From: Triops longicaudatus
Lineage: Eukaryota > Arthropoda > Branchiopoda > Notostraca > Triopsidae
Direction of reading: 5' to 3'
Length of the DNA stretch: 64,000 bases
NCBI GenBank assembly: GCA_022885665.1
Contig: JAGQDJ010000033.1
Span: 682,001 to 746,000 of the forward strand
Part shown: piece by piece, positions 24,036-37,741 of the stretch
Layout of the letters: each line of letters begins with the position of its first letter
Numbering within the stretch: the stretch's first letter is position 1
Program-made: the position numbers and the translations under genes
Notes under the pieces: generated by a model
The model's database searches: none
The model's input: the letters and a program-made list of their open reading frames with translations, nothing else
What the model was told of the DNA's origin: nothing

Positions 24036-26908
24036 TATTAGGACATAGTTAATTGCTAGGAATATTACTATGAGTCTACAATGCTCGTCATGAAATTGTG
24101 TACTTGCCTCTGCACTCAAATAATCAAACACAAGTTGATAATCGTACTTAATAATAAAACGGGAATCACTGGAAAAAAAATTAATGGGACAAATTGTTTA
24201 CGTAAGACTCAACAGAAAAACCCAAAGCAACACATCATGCCATCTTGTGGAGGCTCCCGAGGCAGCCTGCACGCTGTTTTGGCACGCTTTCCTCAGTAAG
24301 AAACCTACATGTTTTTTTTATTACTTACTTTAAATGATGAATTGCTGAATAGAAACTGTGTGACATAGGCTAGATTAATAGAAAAACTATTCAAGGAATC
24401 AAAATTGTATTTTAATTGGTGCTAACAGTAACTCAAAAAAGAGAAGTTCTGTAGAAATGTTCTAAAAAAATCGTGTAGAAATGTCTGCCTTTTGTTGAGC
24501 TATCCCATGCAACGAATCTAATCCATTTTCGGATGAAGTGTGTTGTACGAAACTATTTTCTCCTGCATCAGTATGGGAATCGTTCTAATCCATTTTCGAA
24601 TCCGTCTCAGAAACCATAATTATTCGTTCGAGAATTCGAAAATAGCTGAATAAACATCGAAATATGTTAATTAAATTTTAAGAGCTTGTATTCCAATACG
24701 TGCATTGATACCCCATTTACTCGGTAGACCGGCTCCTCCGCGTAAATAGAGACGCGTAAAATGAGCCATGTTTTCACATGTGTACGATAGTGATACGTTC
24801 CGCGCTCTCAGAAAGTTTATTCTTATTGAGTTACAACAAACTGCAAATACATTTAATTTACTTGTACGTATATGTTAAGTCGCTACATCGGTATCCACTC
24901 GAGCGAATCTGTTGTAGTGCTTCTTTACTCCGCTTTTTGGAGCAACAATATTTATCCTAATGTTTAAAGAAAGCAAAAGTCTGGGATTCAAGCTAAGGCG
25001 CCGCGCTTGCTTTGTAGCAAAGATTTACCAAATTTCCGACCACGTAAAAGTGAGACCGCGTAAAACGAGAGCGCGTAAATGTGGTTCACTGTATTTGTAT
25101 TCGTGTTCCGGTTTTATTAGAAAACTCAGTGGAAATTTTTTCTGTTATGTCTTTCCAAGATCCACATTCGTAACGACCTCCTAACTCTCTCTTAAATGAC
25201 TGCCTCATCAGTTCCATGTTTTCTCATTTAAACCTAAAGCTTGAAACCTAAGCTAATGCAACCTTTTTTACTTCGCTACTCGTTGATTTGGAACAGTGAA
25301 TAAACTCTTTAACACTCCATTTGACTTGTGAGCGTTGGGGATTAACTGTACGACCAATACTTCGAATATTTGGAGTGCTCAGCCCACATTGAACAGCAAA
25401 GTAGAATTGTTTAATTCACGAGTTTCTTCACTGAATGACTTCTTAATGATGACTTGCTCAGTGATTAGATTACTGGTCTGATCTTGCAACTGACCAACTT
25501 CTTGAATATAAACATTTTTATGATTCATCGTTCGAGGTATTTCTGTCCCGATGCGCGTTCAGTGCATCAAACGTGCTTTATATGGAGCTTTGTTGCACGG
25601 TGAATAACTGCAAAACTTTTTTTAAATACAAATGTATATGTATATTTTTTTATACAACCAGAATGGGTGACAAAAATGATCACAGAGATTTTAACCGTAA
25701 GACCCAATAACACAAAACAAAAACAAAGCCTTTTGACACAAAAGCAAAGCCAATGTGAGACACTGCTGCGCTTTTGCGAAACGGCCGCGGTCTTTGTCAG
25801 TGCTCATTTTTTTCTCTCGGATTAATGCATAACTACTTTGCTTGCCAGACTGATTCCTTGATCCCTCTCTTTTCTTTGACCTTAAATGCTTTGCCAACAA
25901 ATGACAGCGACTATAGTCAGCATGTTTGTTGGCAAAGATTGCTCAAGCCATAAGTAAATAAGAAAACAGCACACCAAAGGACACTCATTCTGTTTTGCTT
26001 GACTTGTAAAACACGGACAACTTTTCCAAATGGGAGGGTTTCAGGTATTTTTGTGTTCACTGGCAATCGTACCAGCACACAGTGGTGCCCTGTTTACCGA
26101 ACCTAATTCGTTACGGGACGTTGATTGTTGCACAAGTCGCTATTCCTGATAAATTTCTGGACGATTTTTTCACCGATCTAAAGTAAAGCAACCTCTCCAT
26201 TTCATTTCTATATACTTTTGGATTAATGAAGAAACTTACTCATTATATATTCCCTTTGTCGCGTGACATTACAAAATTAACTTTTGATTTGACAAGTCAG
26301 TCAGAATCGTCAACTTGTTCAGTTCAGATTAAATCGTAAGCTCTAACAATTTGAAAAGAAATGAAGTTCACAATTTTTCACTCAGTCGCAAGAAATCTAT
26401 TCTGCTCCTTCACTGACGAACAGCTGTAGTATACCTGTGGTTCGTTGTCCGAGACCTAGTTCAAAAGTACAAGGCCTTCATTGTACGGTGTAGTACTGAA
26501 TATAGCCTACTATAAAACATCTTTTACCGTATAACCCCGCCGCAGTGCCCTTCTTTGATTGGCCAAACTATAGAATTAGTGTACTAGCATATACTTCAAA
26601 AGTCGCCTTTCGGACATGATTCAGTGGAGTTTACTATCAAGAGGTAGCAGGATAACATATGCTAAGTTATTCAGTATGAGTGTATTATGTGTCTTATCTT
26701 TAAAGAAAGACAAAAAAGTTCTACAAGATAGTTTCTACTCGCACTAATAATGTGACTTGTCGAGTTTTAAATTCGTATACAATTTCGTAGACGCATGCGG
26801 AGTGTCATTTGGCATTTCGCTCTTATTAGTAGACTTCATGGGCTACCGAAAGGAAGTGTTCAACCAAACGGATGTTTTTGAATTAGTGAAAAAAAACATC
26901 CTTGTGCC

Positions 26909-27169
26909 CAGTGGCGCAGCCAGGGGGTAGGCCCGGCAGGCCCAGGCCTACCCCGAAATCCTTAAAAAAAAATTCTTGACTCCTCCTTTTCGCAATTGTA
27001 GCAGGTCTTACATTGATGCACATGAATTCATGAATGTCTTGTTGCGTGGGCCGGTGAGCTAATCTACTCTATTCCAATATTTGCGTAAAAATTTAGTTGA
27101 ATTGAGGCAAATTGAGGGGCGTTTGAGTGTACAGGCCTACCCCGAAACAAATTCCTAGCTGCGCCTCTG
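26909..27169. mobile_element. hAT-type MITE, copy 1 (261 bp, 8-bp target duplication)
   Basis: The element starts CAGTGGCGCAGCCAGG and ends AGCTGCGCCTCTG, which read in reverse is CAGAGGCGCAGCT, so the termini are inverted repeats. It is flanked on both sides by CTTGTGCC (26901-26908 and 27170-27177), a perfect 8-bp duplication as made by hAT transposases. It has no coding capacity. It shares most of its sequence with the copy at 44141. Confidence 0.9.
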
Positions 27170-28528
27170 CTTGTGCCCCTAGCAGTAATAATGCTCCCAT
27201 TCACAGGTAGGCTATACTGCCAAACCAAATCGAGGTCCAATCGATGCGCTGTAGGATCACTTCCAATGCAAGTTGTCAATGTACTTTCTCAGCGATATAT
27301 CGTGGATTTTTTATCCATGCAATTTCTTGTAGGCACAATAAGCAAATATTCCACTTTTCGTATAAATTATGTCTACGACTCCTAAATGTACCACAGCTTC
27401 AAACCCATTTCTGTGTGAAATATTTCGAAACACACAGCACGGTGCGATGAATAGTTCATTTCTTTCCCACCTGTGTTCCTGTCCTCTCGCGATAGTGTAA
27501 TGAATTTTACAAAATTTCTCCAAGAATAGTTGCTAGCAGAGTCGGAAGCAGAGGCAGAATTGTTGTAAATGAGCTTCCTTTTCTTTTGTGAGTTGTCATA
27601 ACTTTGTGCGGGTTTTAATTGTTAACTAATGTCAGAAAGACTTGGATAGATTAAGTTCTCAATGTAAAGAAGTGTTTCCTCTCTCTAAAATAGTGGGAAA
27701 TTTCTATCCTCCAAACAAAGTGATGTGCGTTTTGTATGAGGCTTGAAACTTCGAACGTGTGGACAGCTTTCATGGTCTTTGCAAGTTTTGAGTCGTAAAA
27801 TGTCGCTTTATTGCTTTCTACAAAAATTAGACACGCTTAAGACACTGTTCCTATGGTGCTACGGACGACCTGGAGGGAGACAAATGGACAATCAAGAAAG
27901 GGAAGATTCGGCATTTTTCCATAGAGACGTGACACTTCTTGTCAAGAAAGGCATGTAAGGAAAGTAACGTGAGTGAAATGCGGTGTTGAAACCACGTATG
28001 ACTGCTAGTCTAGAGAGATAGAGATAGACAGGCGTATGTGCATGCGTGCGCCGCTTCGAAGAAATACTTCGTTCCCAAGGTAGTAGTAGCTTCATATTGT
28101 CGTATCTTACTCAATATATTTGTGATTCCCGAGGCAGGCAGTATGTAGTTTAGCTATCACTATCAAGCCGTTTTGGTACCCTTTTATTGCACGACGCCAG
28201 ATACTGCACGTAAGTTACTTTTATTTCACTCCCGTAAGGAGTTCCACAAGCGTTGCACATCCGATCATCAGCAGAAGCCAATATATAAACTACTCCACAT
28301 GGTGTATAGTCAATCCCTGATTCCGCTCATCCCTGGTCCAAGACTTAGCGTTTGTGATCTGTTTGTGCTTATCACCCTCATCATATGGATCAAGTTACTG
28401 TCGTTCGGAACTCCATGTGCGTACGTCGGATCAGAGGAAGCGCGACAAAACACTCTGTAACCTTACAATGGGAACATGAAAACGTTTGACAACCTAAGAT
28501 AAGCTCCGAGCGACAATATAGGGAAAGA

Positions 28529-30913
28529 TGGCTGTACTTGGCTTTTGTTGCTGCTGGGTTTCAATTCATAAGGGGAGTTTTGCCAGCGCAGTTTATACCA
28601 TGGTAAGTGCAATGCTGTTGACTATTAATGTAAATCGCGTTGTAATACTCAGTATCTACATTGTCTTTTAAGTCCCCTGGGGGCGTTGAAAATGCTTCTG
28701 ATTTCAAAAAGCTGTTTTAAATATTTAATACCGTGTGAGATCTAGAAGCTTACAACTAAGTTAGAAGCTTCGCTTACGTCAAGTGTTTCTTTTTCTACAC
28801 ACGTTTTTGTGTGTGTAGAAAAGAAAAAGAAGACTCCACCCTTTTTATGTCTATATATTCTTCCGTGACCGTACAAAAGGCACGTCAGCAGCTGTCTGTG
28901 CACTGTCGTCGACCTGCTCGACTGGCTGTTTTGTTCTAATTTAGCAACGCCCAACTTCTGTCTATCTTTGCAGCAAAAAGCTGGGACAATTTTCTCTTAA
29001 GGAGCGGATTTTTGCACGCAAACTACCTACTACAAAGTTCATTAACCACATTTACTTATGCACAGCCTACCTCATTGTTTTCGAATGTGTTTGCAGATAT
29101 ACTTTGGACTAGTAACGACAGTAATTGTAGTCTACAGTGGCACCAGTGAACACTCCGTAGATTCTGACTCAGACGCCCTTTTCTCCTCATTAGGAGCTGG
29201 ACCTGAGGGTAAGAATAACTGTCTTCGCTATAGACATAAATCACTTCCGAGAGAAATCGGAACAACATGTAAGCTTCTCTTTTCCAGTAGAGCAGAAAGA
29301 TTCAAATAAGGTTTTATCAACCCTAATAATATCTTCAAGATATCCCACTGTAGGCCTAGGTTTTAGTTTATTTGTCCTTTTTATGGAAAATACATCGATG
29401 AGAAATGCTTAAACTGTGTTCGTGTGTTCTCTGACTAGTAATTCTGGCAATCAATATTACCGTAGCAGTGTTTGCAGGACTGGGAATACTAACGTGTTTC
29501 CTGTTGCTCTATGGCTTAGCTAAAGTATGTTTCTGAATTGAGCATTAAATTTGGAGCTAATTTGCCTCACTACTTCCACGTGCAGAGAAAACCGAGTTTG
29601 CTTGTTCCGTGGATGGCAGTCGTCTTTGTAATGACGCTGTTTGACTTAAGCTACGTCTTCTATTTGATGTCTATGGTAAAGAGTCGATATTTCTGCAATC
29701 TTCGTCTACTTAAACCTTGAAAACGAAGGCTAAAATGTTCTTATTTCTTGTGCGAAGGCATCCTTTAATCCAATAACAGCACTGGTGTTTTTTGCGGATT
29801 TTGTTCTCATCTTTCTCAACGTGAGTTGTTATTTTTTTTTTCGAATAAGGGCTCTCGACATCAATAAATGTTGCTTTTTTACTTACATGGAAGCAGGGCT
29901 ATGCTTGGCTCTGCGTCGTATCCCAATATCAGAACTACGTGTCGGACAAAAATGATGAAGTCCATCCATCCAATCTTGTAAGCTGAGTCCAGAAATCCAT
30001 CCAAACCTTCGGAAGCAGCATGAGTAAAAAACACCTGTTATTTCTGTGTAGGTGACCGAAAGCTCTGAAAAAGAGGCTATCGACATGGCCAATTTTGATG
30101 ACCTCGCATCCGTAGAGAAGATCGAGGCCCTTCCAAGGCCCTCTTTAATTGGCATCCGGAAAAATGGCCGACGAACTGTGTCGTTTGTCACCACTGTACT
30201 ATGCGAGTGTGACGTCATTGCTCAAAAGCCCGTAGCTCGGAAAGAGTCTTCAGTACAAGCCGATATTAACGTAATTTCTTCTGGTCTTCGTTCTACAAGC
30301 TTGTCTGCTGAGCTGGAAGGTCCTGTCGGCAACAGTAAGAAAACTCGATATAACAAACTTGCTTTATGTAAAGAAAGTATTTGTCGCCAAGGTTACAACA
30401 ATTTCATTCGTTCATTTCAACATTGGGCCCCGTCGTGCCCCAACAATTCTGAACTCAACGAAAATAGAGACGGTAGTCTGACGAGCAACGACGATGCATT
30501 GCAGAGTTCACCTTCTTTCTTTGACAAAGGGCACACCGATATTCTACAAAAGCATGCAAGTACGTAGCGTCGTTTGTGATTCACCAGCCATCATAGTCGA
30601 CTTACAACCATCACATAGTATTTCTTTCCTTGAAAATGTATGTGCCCATAGCGACGTGTTCACTTCACTGCCTTCATATTAACCCAAATTAGAGAGTAAA
30701 GAAGTAACGAGACGTAGAAAGAACGAGAAAAAGACCAGTATTTCGCTATATCCAAGTGTTCAAACAAATACGAATTGTACGAAAAATGGCAATTTTTTGC
30801 TTCCTCTGGAACCCTTGGGCAATAAGCTGGTAATAATTCCGTCAAAAAGTATTTTTCCCGTCCCTCCTCACCACTTTCTTGCAACCGCCTGTGCACTCAG
30901 GCGCTGTGTTTGA
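28529..30913 (+). CDS. LAPTM-like four-pass membrane protein with long Ser-rich cytoplasmic tail
   Basis: Eight exons: about 28529-28602, 29097-29208, 29439-29524, 29586-29675, 29758-29820, 29897-29977, 30052-30559 and 30693-30913. The first exon gives a Cys-rich start (MAVLGFCCCW), and hydrophobic segments follow: IYFGLVTTVIVVY, VILAINITVAVFAGLGILTC, LLVPWMAVVFVMTLFDLSYV and ITALVFFADFVLIFL, then GYAWLCVVSQYQNYV. The CCC start, the spacing of the segments and the GY-x-CVxxxYxxY end resemble LAPTM4/5 lysosomal proteins and arthropod DUF7027 tetraspan proteins. The remaining roughly 240 residues are hydrophilic and Ser-rich, much longer than in LAPTM4, and I see no clear PPxY motif. Phases agree at the internal joints. 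The first exon's frame and border are approximate, and the last intron (30560-30692) is predicted from phase alone. Family assignment is moderate. Confidence 0.68.
28784..28836. repeat. Hairpin-forming inverted repeat in intron 1 of the LAPTM-like gene
   Basis: A TTTCTTTTTCTACACAC arm is followed after a short loop (GTTTTTGT) by GTGTGTAGAAAAGAAAAAGA. The pairing is nearly complete over about 18 bases. It may be simple-sequence expansion. No function is assigned. Confidence 0.5.
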
Positions 30914-32177
30914 TGGCCTGAACAAGCTGCACGTTTCGAAAGTCGATTTTCTTGCGTATTTTATTCACATCTTTCTTTGACCCAAAAGACCTTTCAATTT
31001 TCTGCAAATATGCTTGTGTGATTTTTAAGGGTTTTGTACCGTACATGTTCCAAAACACCAACATGCTCGTTTAAAATAAAAGAAAGGTAAAAAACGAGAA
31101 GTTTAATGGGTTAGGTTCTGCTGGTTCTGCTGCCTTGCATTACTGGAAATCCATATATCGGGACTGTCTGTAGTCCATTTGCAAGTCAAATAGATGTCAT
31201 TTTCACCGTGGCATTATTACTGCCATTAGCGTTTAATTAGTGTTGTTGTCAACATTCCTAGATCTGACATGTACACTCAGTGCGACTCCATCTACTTCGG
31301 CCACTTCGGTAACTTCACCAGCATCAGAAAACATTACCATCCGATCCGAGGATACTTGGCTATCCTCCCTATCTTTAGCTCGGTCCGCTTCTACGAATGG
31401 GCGTGTGCTTAACTTGTGCCAGAGATCTGGTGTGTCCCCATGATTAGAAAAGTGAAACCTTGGCATTCACGTGTTATTAATTGAACGTAATATAAACCCC
31501 CCGAACGCTGTTTCCTGTTCTTGGAGTATATTGTACATAAAAAAATATCCTTTACGAACCTTAAAAAGAGAGCCAATAAACCAGTATTAAAAAAATGAGG
31601 CGAGAATACCGTCTAAGTTGGAAAGAGATGTGCTTTTTCTTATTACTGTAATTTTGAGAACTTGTAAGGAAGCTCACTCCACATTCAAAACTAAAAGGCA
31701 AGTACAAAAAAGCTGAGGCATATTTTTGCAAACATCTCAATCTCGATACAGACAACTATCCTCTAAATAAACCCCTTGGACGGTCAATTAGTATCACTTA
31801 CAATCAACAAGGCAGGCTAGTCATTCAAATCGATGACTATATACAAGATGAAGAAGCACATAATATCAAACAAGATATCACCCAAGGATTTTGGTATAAT
31901 CAACGATCCGACACCAAGCAACCCCAAAAACTGCATTAAATGAGAAATAATACCAAGGGCAATCTTTAAGGACACTACCGATTTTTCTTAAATATAAATC
32001 TGCAAAAGTGTTTTTTCTTTATTTCCTTCACATTTCGCCGGTACGACAAGTTGAAGCTGCGACTAAAGAATTATGTCACTTGGAGGCGTTGAAAGGTATT
32101 CACCATATCAAGCACCTTTGACTGTCTAGGAACTACCGTTCTGCTAACCTGGGGAAATCAAAAGAATTCATGAATTA
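30914..32177. other. Intergenic region between the LAPTM-like and CRACD-like genes
   Basis: The two genes converge here, so this region should hold both 3' UTRs. At 31258-31440 there is a Ser/Thr-rich plus-strand frame behind a plausible acceptor. It might be an alternative 3' exon of the LAPTM-like gene, but I found no donor in the right phase. Nothing else is supported. Confidence 0.4.
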
Positions 32178-35100
32178 CTACACTGACTTTACTTTACAAA
32201 ATATTCCTTTTATCTCCTGTACCTCTTCGGTTGGTTCCATAAGATGGGAAGCGGAAAGGTCATTAGCAAGTCTTAACTGTAGACGAGAAATTCTGGGTTT
32301 GGCGGTGCTTTTCTTCAATGCCGGTTCGCACGGCTGTGTACCACTAGCAGGATGTATCGCAACACCATCCGAAACGCACATACTTGAGATAGTTCCAACT
32401 GGTGTTGGCCCTGTCAACTCGCTCTCTTCGCTCTGCCGTGCAGTTTGTCCGCGTCTTGCCGACCTTATTATAGGCTCGCAAGTAATACTGGTTGGACTCG
32501 GATTACTTTCCACGGAAGGGGCGTCAATAATCACAATAGTATCTTGAATGTCGAGCTTGACAGCTGGTTGCGAGTCTGGGCTGCTGATTTTCTCCACACG
32601 TGACTTCACAGATAAAGACATTGGGTGTGCTCCATTTCCGCTCAGCTCTTGTTTAAGCAAATGCATAGGATTCGAATGTCCTGATATGTCGACGTTCGAG
32701 TTCGGCCGATCAGCGAGTCTGGAAACATTTGTTTTGGGTGAGGTAGGACGCAGCCAAGGACTTGGGGTAAACTTGGGCGATTGGGCGCTCCCTTCCACCG
32801 TTGTCATGGGTTTAGCTTCATCTCCAGAGGTAACGCTCTGCCTGGAGTGTATTGAGTGTTCTCTGAATGTCATACTTGTCTGGGCAATGGATGGCTTCAC
32901 TGAAGCCCCGAGTTTTTCTTTCGTCCTAGCCACTTCTACAGGGTGGTTAGCCGGCTGACTGGTCGTGGCAACGGTCGCTTCATCAGACTCGGTTTCTTTC
33001 ATTTTCAAAGACCTCCGTGCGAATACTTTCAATAACTCGGACTCTTCATTTCTGCCAGGTAATTGCGGAGATAGGGGCTGCGCAAACTGCGCGTCGTTCC
33101 CTCGCCTCAGCACGACTTCAACCCCAGGGTCCGCTTCTATGATTTCCACAACTTTTTCTGACATGAAATCCGATTCGATTCCAGAGTGGTCAGAAAGCCA
33201 AGGTTTCGATCCGACCTCACTGTTAGGGGGTTGCCATTCATCAAACGAGTGACTGCGCGCTGCCAACAGTGATTTTGCCTCTGTCGAGTCTTCGCTTCTG
33301 ATAATAACATTGTGGGTTTCACGAATGGTCGCATCCATCATTGCAGCTTTTTTCGTAGGTGACTGTAGCGGAGAAGTTGCTGTGGTAGCAACAAAGCTGT
33401 AATTTGGCGTGCTTAGGGAACGTATATAAAATCCAGGTGGATTCCGCACGTTAACTGACAAGGCAAACATCGGTTTTTCATTATTGACAGTAGTGTTGGT
33501 AGCGGACACCGGCACTGACCAGGAAGCTTTTAAGGGTAGCATTTCTTTAGACGAACTGCCCTTCTTGGCTAGAGGCGTTTTCTCGGTGTCCAAAATAACA
33601 TTAGTCGGGTTTCTGACCTCAATTTTCTGGAGTTGAACGCGAAGGAACTCGGCGCTCTCAGGAGCAACTGCCGAGGATGAGTGCCGGGTAACAACCGAGG
33701 CAGTGGCAGGAGGAGGATATGAGTTGATGCGGGTATTTTGTTCACCGGTGTTGCTTACACCACTCGCAGACGCATTGCTCGGTTTCCCCACACCAGCTGG
33801 AAGCTGGTTGGGTTTTGAAATCACACGAAACCTGACTTGGGGAGGGGAGGCTGAAAGTTTCCTGTTGGTTTCGCCACATATTTCGTTTTCCCTAGCCTCT
33901 GTTTTTCTGCTTTGTTGTTCCTCAATCATCGAAGCGTGGCAGAAAGTAGGTGAGGGGCTGGAGGAGAATTTTTCTGTCTCGAAGCCGTTCAAACTAAGGC
34001 ATTCAGACGACCTGTGCCCTGATAGCCCCAGACTGGACTTGTCCAGACTCTCCCGGCTGGTGGCCACGGCGGAACTCGCGGGAGTCAAAGGTTCCAAGTC
34101 CGTCTCGGAGATGTTTAACGAGCTCGAATCCGTGCTCAAGCTCTCAGCTGAGCGTTTGGTGCTGTCATCCGAAAAGCGAAACTGCTCGGGAGATCGGTTT
34201 AAAGAAGGCTGTAAACTATCAATAGCCTTTTTCAGGCCTTCATTGGACCATTTTAACGTCTCTAATGATCGCTGGATCTCCGACGAACTGGCTGACGAAC
34301 GAGCGCTATTGCGGTCCTCATAAGGGGGGCTTTTCTTGAGAATGAAATCTTTATGGATGTCTACGGGGAGACTGGTTAGATTGTCTTCCTCGTTATCACC
34401 AGCTTGCATTTCTTCTTGGCGGAAACTTTGAGCCCTACGGGCCGCGCTACTTCGCGCCAACTCTAAGGAAGTTCTTTTTGTCTTGTAACTATCGGCAAAT
34501 TGCAGCTCGTCGGTTTCGTCATCTGATATTTCCAACTCGTTGCCAATTCGGGCTACCCGACGTTGATATGGTGATAATCCCGCAATGTTCAACTTGGGGC
34601 GCGTGGGCTCAACTTGCCAATCATGAGCTTTGGGACCCAACTCGGGATCTAAAAGTGACATGTGGTCGGCTGCTTTGTTGTGCGAGGCCTGGAGAGAGGA
34701 TCGATCCAACTGCCGGTTTTTTATCTGTAATGGAGCACCAAATGTAGGTGGGATACTTGACATTTCACTTGCTCCGGCCCTTCCTTTCAAGACTGAAATC
34801 CTCACTTCAGCCGATTGTAGATTTTCCACAGGTTTGGCAAAACGACCCGACTCGGTCCTTAATAACATATCCGGGGTGATTACAAGCGACTCGTAGCCTT
34901 TGTCTTCCCCGCTGGAAGACAAAGCAGTGTCTTGATCCAATTCGGTTGGAAGAGTATCAGATGTCTTTTTCTCGGTGTCACCGTTTGACGTCGCGACCGC
35001 TATTCCAGGGAGAAAAAGTTGTGCTTTGTCCTCGTTCAAGTTTTGGGTAGGAGTCTGTGCCTCGCTTTTCTTTTTCCGACTACTTCTCCTGGATCCAAAC

Positions 35101-37700
35101 AAACGCGAAAAAAAGGCGGGCACGGGCGGGGAATTGTCGGTTAAATAATCGCTTACAGGCACAACAACATCGCCAGCAGACGTCGTCGGCGAGTTGGTGA
35201 TTTGGCTCTCTTTAAGTCTCTTCTTCTCTTCTTTACTTCGCTTAATTTTACGCAACTCCTTCCTCTTCACGTCTGAGTTTCTTGGCGTGTGGGAATGGCT
35301 GCTGCTGTTGTCGTCTTTTTCCGTGGGACTCAAGCTGCTGGTAGAACTTGCTTCGGCCGATTTATTTTTTTCCTTATTACGATGCAAACGCCAAAAGGCT
35401 CCGCTCCCATCGCGTGAAGACTTACGGTCAGCATTGGACTTGCTCCGGGCAAGTTTAGCTGTTGTTGTTTCAGAGCCTGCTGAAGCTGAGCTCTCGGTGG
35501 TAGTACTATACTTGTCCACCGCTCGTGATAACGACAAAGATCGCACTTTTGACTCCTTCATTGCTGGGGAGACCTTCGACGAGGACTTAATTTGCTCCGC
35601 TACCACAGGAATGGGATTATTGACAGACGGGCCCAACAACGACGGATCTGGAGATAAAAGACGATGCGTTACGTAAGCAAGCTCTCCAAACCTCAAGGGG
35701 TACATACTTGATTCCGCAACAAGTGGATTGGGTGGTCGTTCCGCAGTGACATACTCCATGTCTTCAGGGGTTGAAGGCAAATTTGCCAGCTGGTTTTAAT
35801 GGAAGAATAATTAGCGTGAAATCTGGAACAGAGTATTACTGAACGCACCTGCTGCAATCGTGTTCTGGACGCCGCCCTTGTTTTCTTTGGCCGAATGGCC
35901 ATTTTGTGCCGTGCTGCACTGTGACTAAGGGGGAAAGCTGCGGAATCTGGGCCCATTTCTTCGGCTGCAACAAACGACACCAACAAAAGAGACCAAAGTT
36001 GTACTTAACTCACAACGTTTTCGTAATAGCGCAAATGGAGGGGAAAACACTTGTTTTTGTTTATCTTATTCTGCGTGTTTATTTTTTTACTTTCTTTAAA
36101 AATAGATTAAAAACTAACAAAATTATCTGAAAATTTGACATAAAGCTTCTACGTTAGTTCCTAATAATAATTAACTTCCTAGGAACGGTAAAATAGCCCT
36201 CTTTATCCGAAGTGTGGTATTTCTAAACTTCGGCATCAAACGCCTCCAATGTAATTATATAGTATAAATAGTATGGTATACTTCGACCTCTTCCGTAATA
36301 ACAAGATGTTTCCTTAAAACCAGGTTTCGTTAGACCGAGACTTATCGGTGTGGTAGAATATGGCTATAATGAAGCCAAATTAAAAGGAATTTTTGGATAC
36401 TGACAAAACAGGCGACGAAGTCCCGGTCTACTATAAAACATCCGATACAGTGAAACTCTGGATTTACCGAAAAATTTCCCTATCTTACTTAAGATTCATT
36501 ACAGCAAGCTTTTACTTCATTCCTATGTTGTGTTTTAGGATTATGGCTTACCATTTTCTTCGGTCGGTCGGACGTTTTTGGCACTTCCACGGTTGGGCAC
36601 CGTATCACTGATGGCCAAAACATCCTAAAAATGTCCAGAAACGTATGAATACACGGAAATGGAAGTGTTGATTTTGACACAGCATTTTATAAACACTATA
36701 GAGTAACTATGCTTGATTCTAAACAGATGAGACAAGGAAAACTGACGTCTAGGCCCTACGAAAATGCTACATAAAGCAAGGTAGTGACAAGGAAATATTG
36801 CTTTTGTCGTTTCTAAAACGGAGTCAGCTGTGCGACACTTGTAAAGCACTTTGCTGCACTTGATTTTTCTCTGCACTTTTGTTTCGGCATCAGAAACTGA
36901 AGATTGACGATGTCACGGTACAAAGATTTATACGGAAATGACGCCAGCTGACGTTTTATGAAATAGCGGATCAGACGCAACAAGTAGCCACGAAGCTTCC
37001 AAAAAGTCAATATTCCGCATATGTCTAACACTACACTAAGAAGTCGAGGAATATGGCCATAAATGAAGACTATTCCTAGATATAAATCCGAGTTTGACTC
37101 AAGGTTCTATAATTCCTAAGGGGAAAACAACGACGATTCTGAAACAGGCCTCAATAGATTCGAAACAGTCATTTCTCGTGCCTGTACCGCATCAAATTCA
37201 GTTTCCTTTGCCTAGCGAGCAGTTACCTTAGGAAGTTATTGCCCTGCAACACGAAAGACAGCAGAGCATGAAGCGTGCATTACGTTACTTACCTGCCCAA
37301 AAATCTTTTAATTTCGCTCACGTTGAACGACATAATCTAAAGCACGATACAAGCCCCTTTTTTAGAGAAAAGACTAGCATATCCGGAGACCAAAAATTTA
37401 CTGTCTGCTTTTTATTTCCTCTGTGGGGCGTTTCACGACTCAAGTAGAACATGGTCTACAGGCTAGATAAAAATACATAAATATATAATCTAAATCTAAA
37501 TATATATATATATATANNNNNNNNNNNNNNNNNNNNNNNNNNNNNNNNNNNNNNNNNNNNNNNNNNNNNNNNNNNNNNNNNNNNNNNNNNNNNNNNNNNN
37601 NNNNNNNNNNNNNNNNNNNNNNNNNNNNNNNNNNNNNNNNNNNNNNNNNNNNNNNNNNNNNNNNNNNNNNNNNNNNNNTATACTGTCTGCTTTTTATTTC

Positions 37701-37741
<41 letters not shown>

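Larger units (their letters stand above)
15543..28528. other. 13-kb non-coding region upstream of the cyclase and the LAPTM-like gene
   Basis: No exon could be supported on either strand. Frames of 60-90 codons are present (for example 15721-15978, 22348-22596 and 27064-27385) but lack motifs and splice context. The region contains the unclassified inverted-repeat element at 23239-23930, a hAT-like terminus at 23988 and a complete hAT-type MITE at 26909-27169. Since two genes diverge from it (cyclase leftwards, LAPTM-like rightwards), it could hold 5' UTR exons and enhancers. None can be shown from sequence alone. Confidence 0.55.

Noticed and set aside
31240..31443. Ser/Thr-rich plus-strand frame and its antisense partner
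   Set aside because: A good acceptor precedes it, but no donor in the matching phase was found in the LAPTM-like gene, so it was not added as an exon.
32548..35676. Several plus-strand ORFs of 90-206 codons
   Set aside because: They lie antisense to the 1,200-codon last exon of the CRACD-like gene. Their existence follows from that exon's codon bias, and none has a motif.
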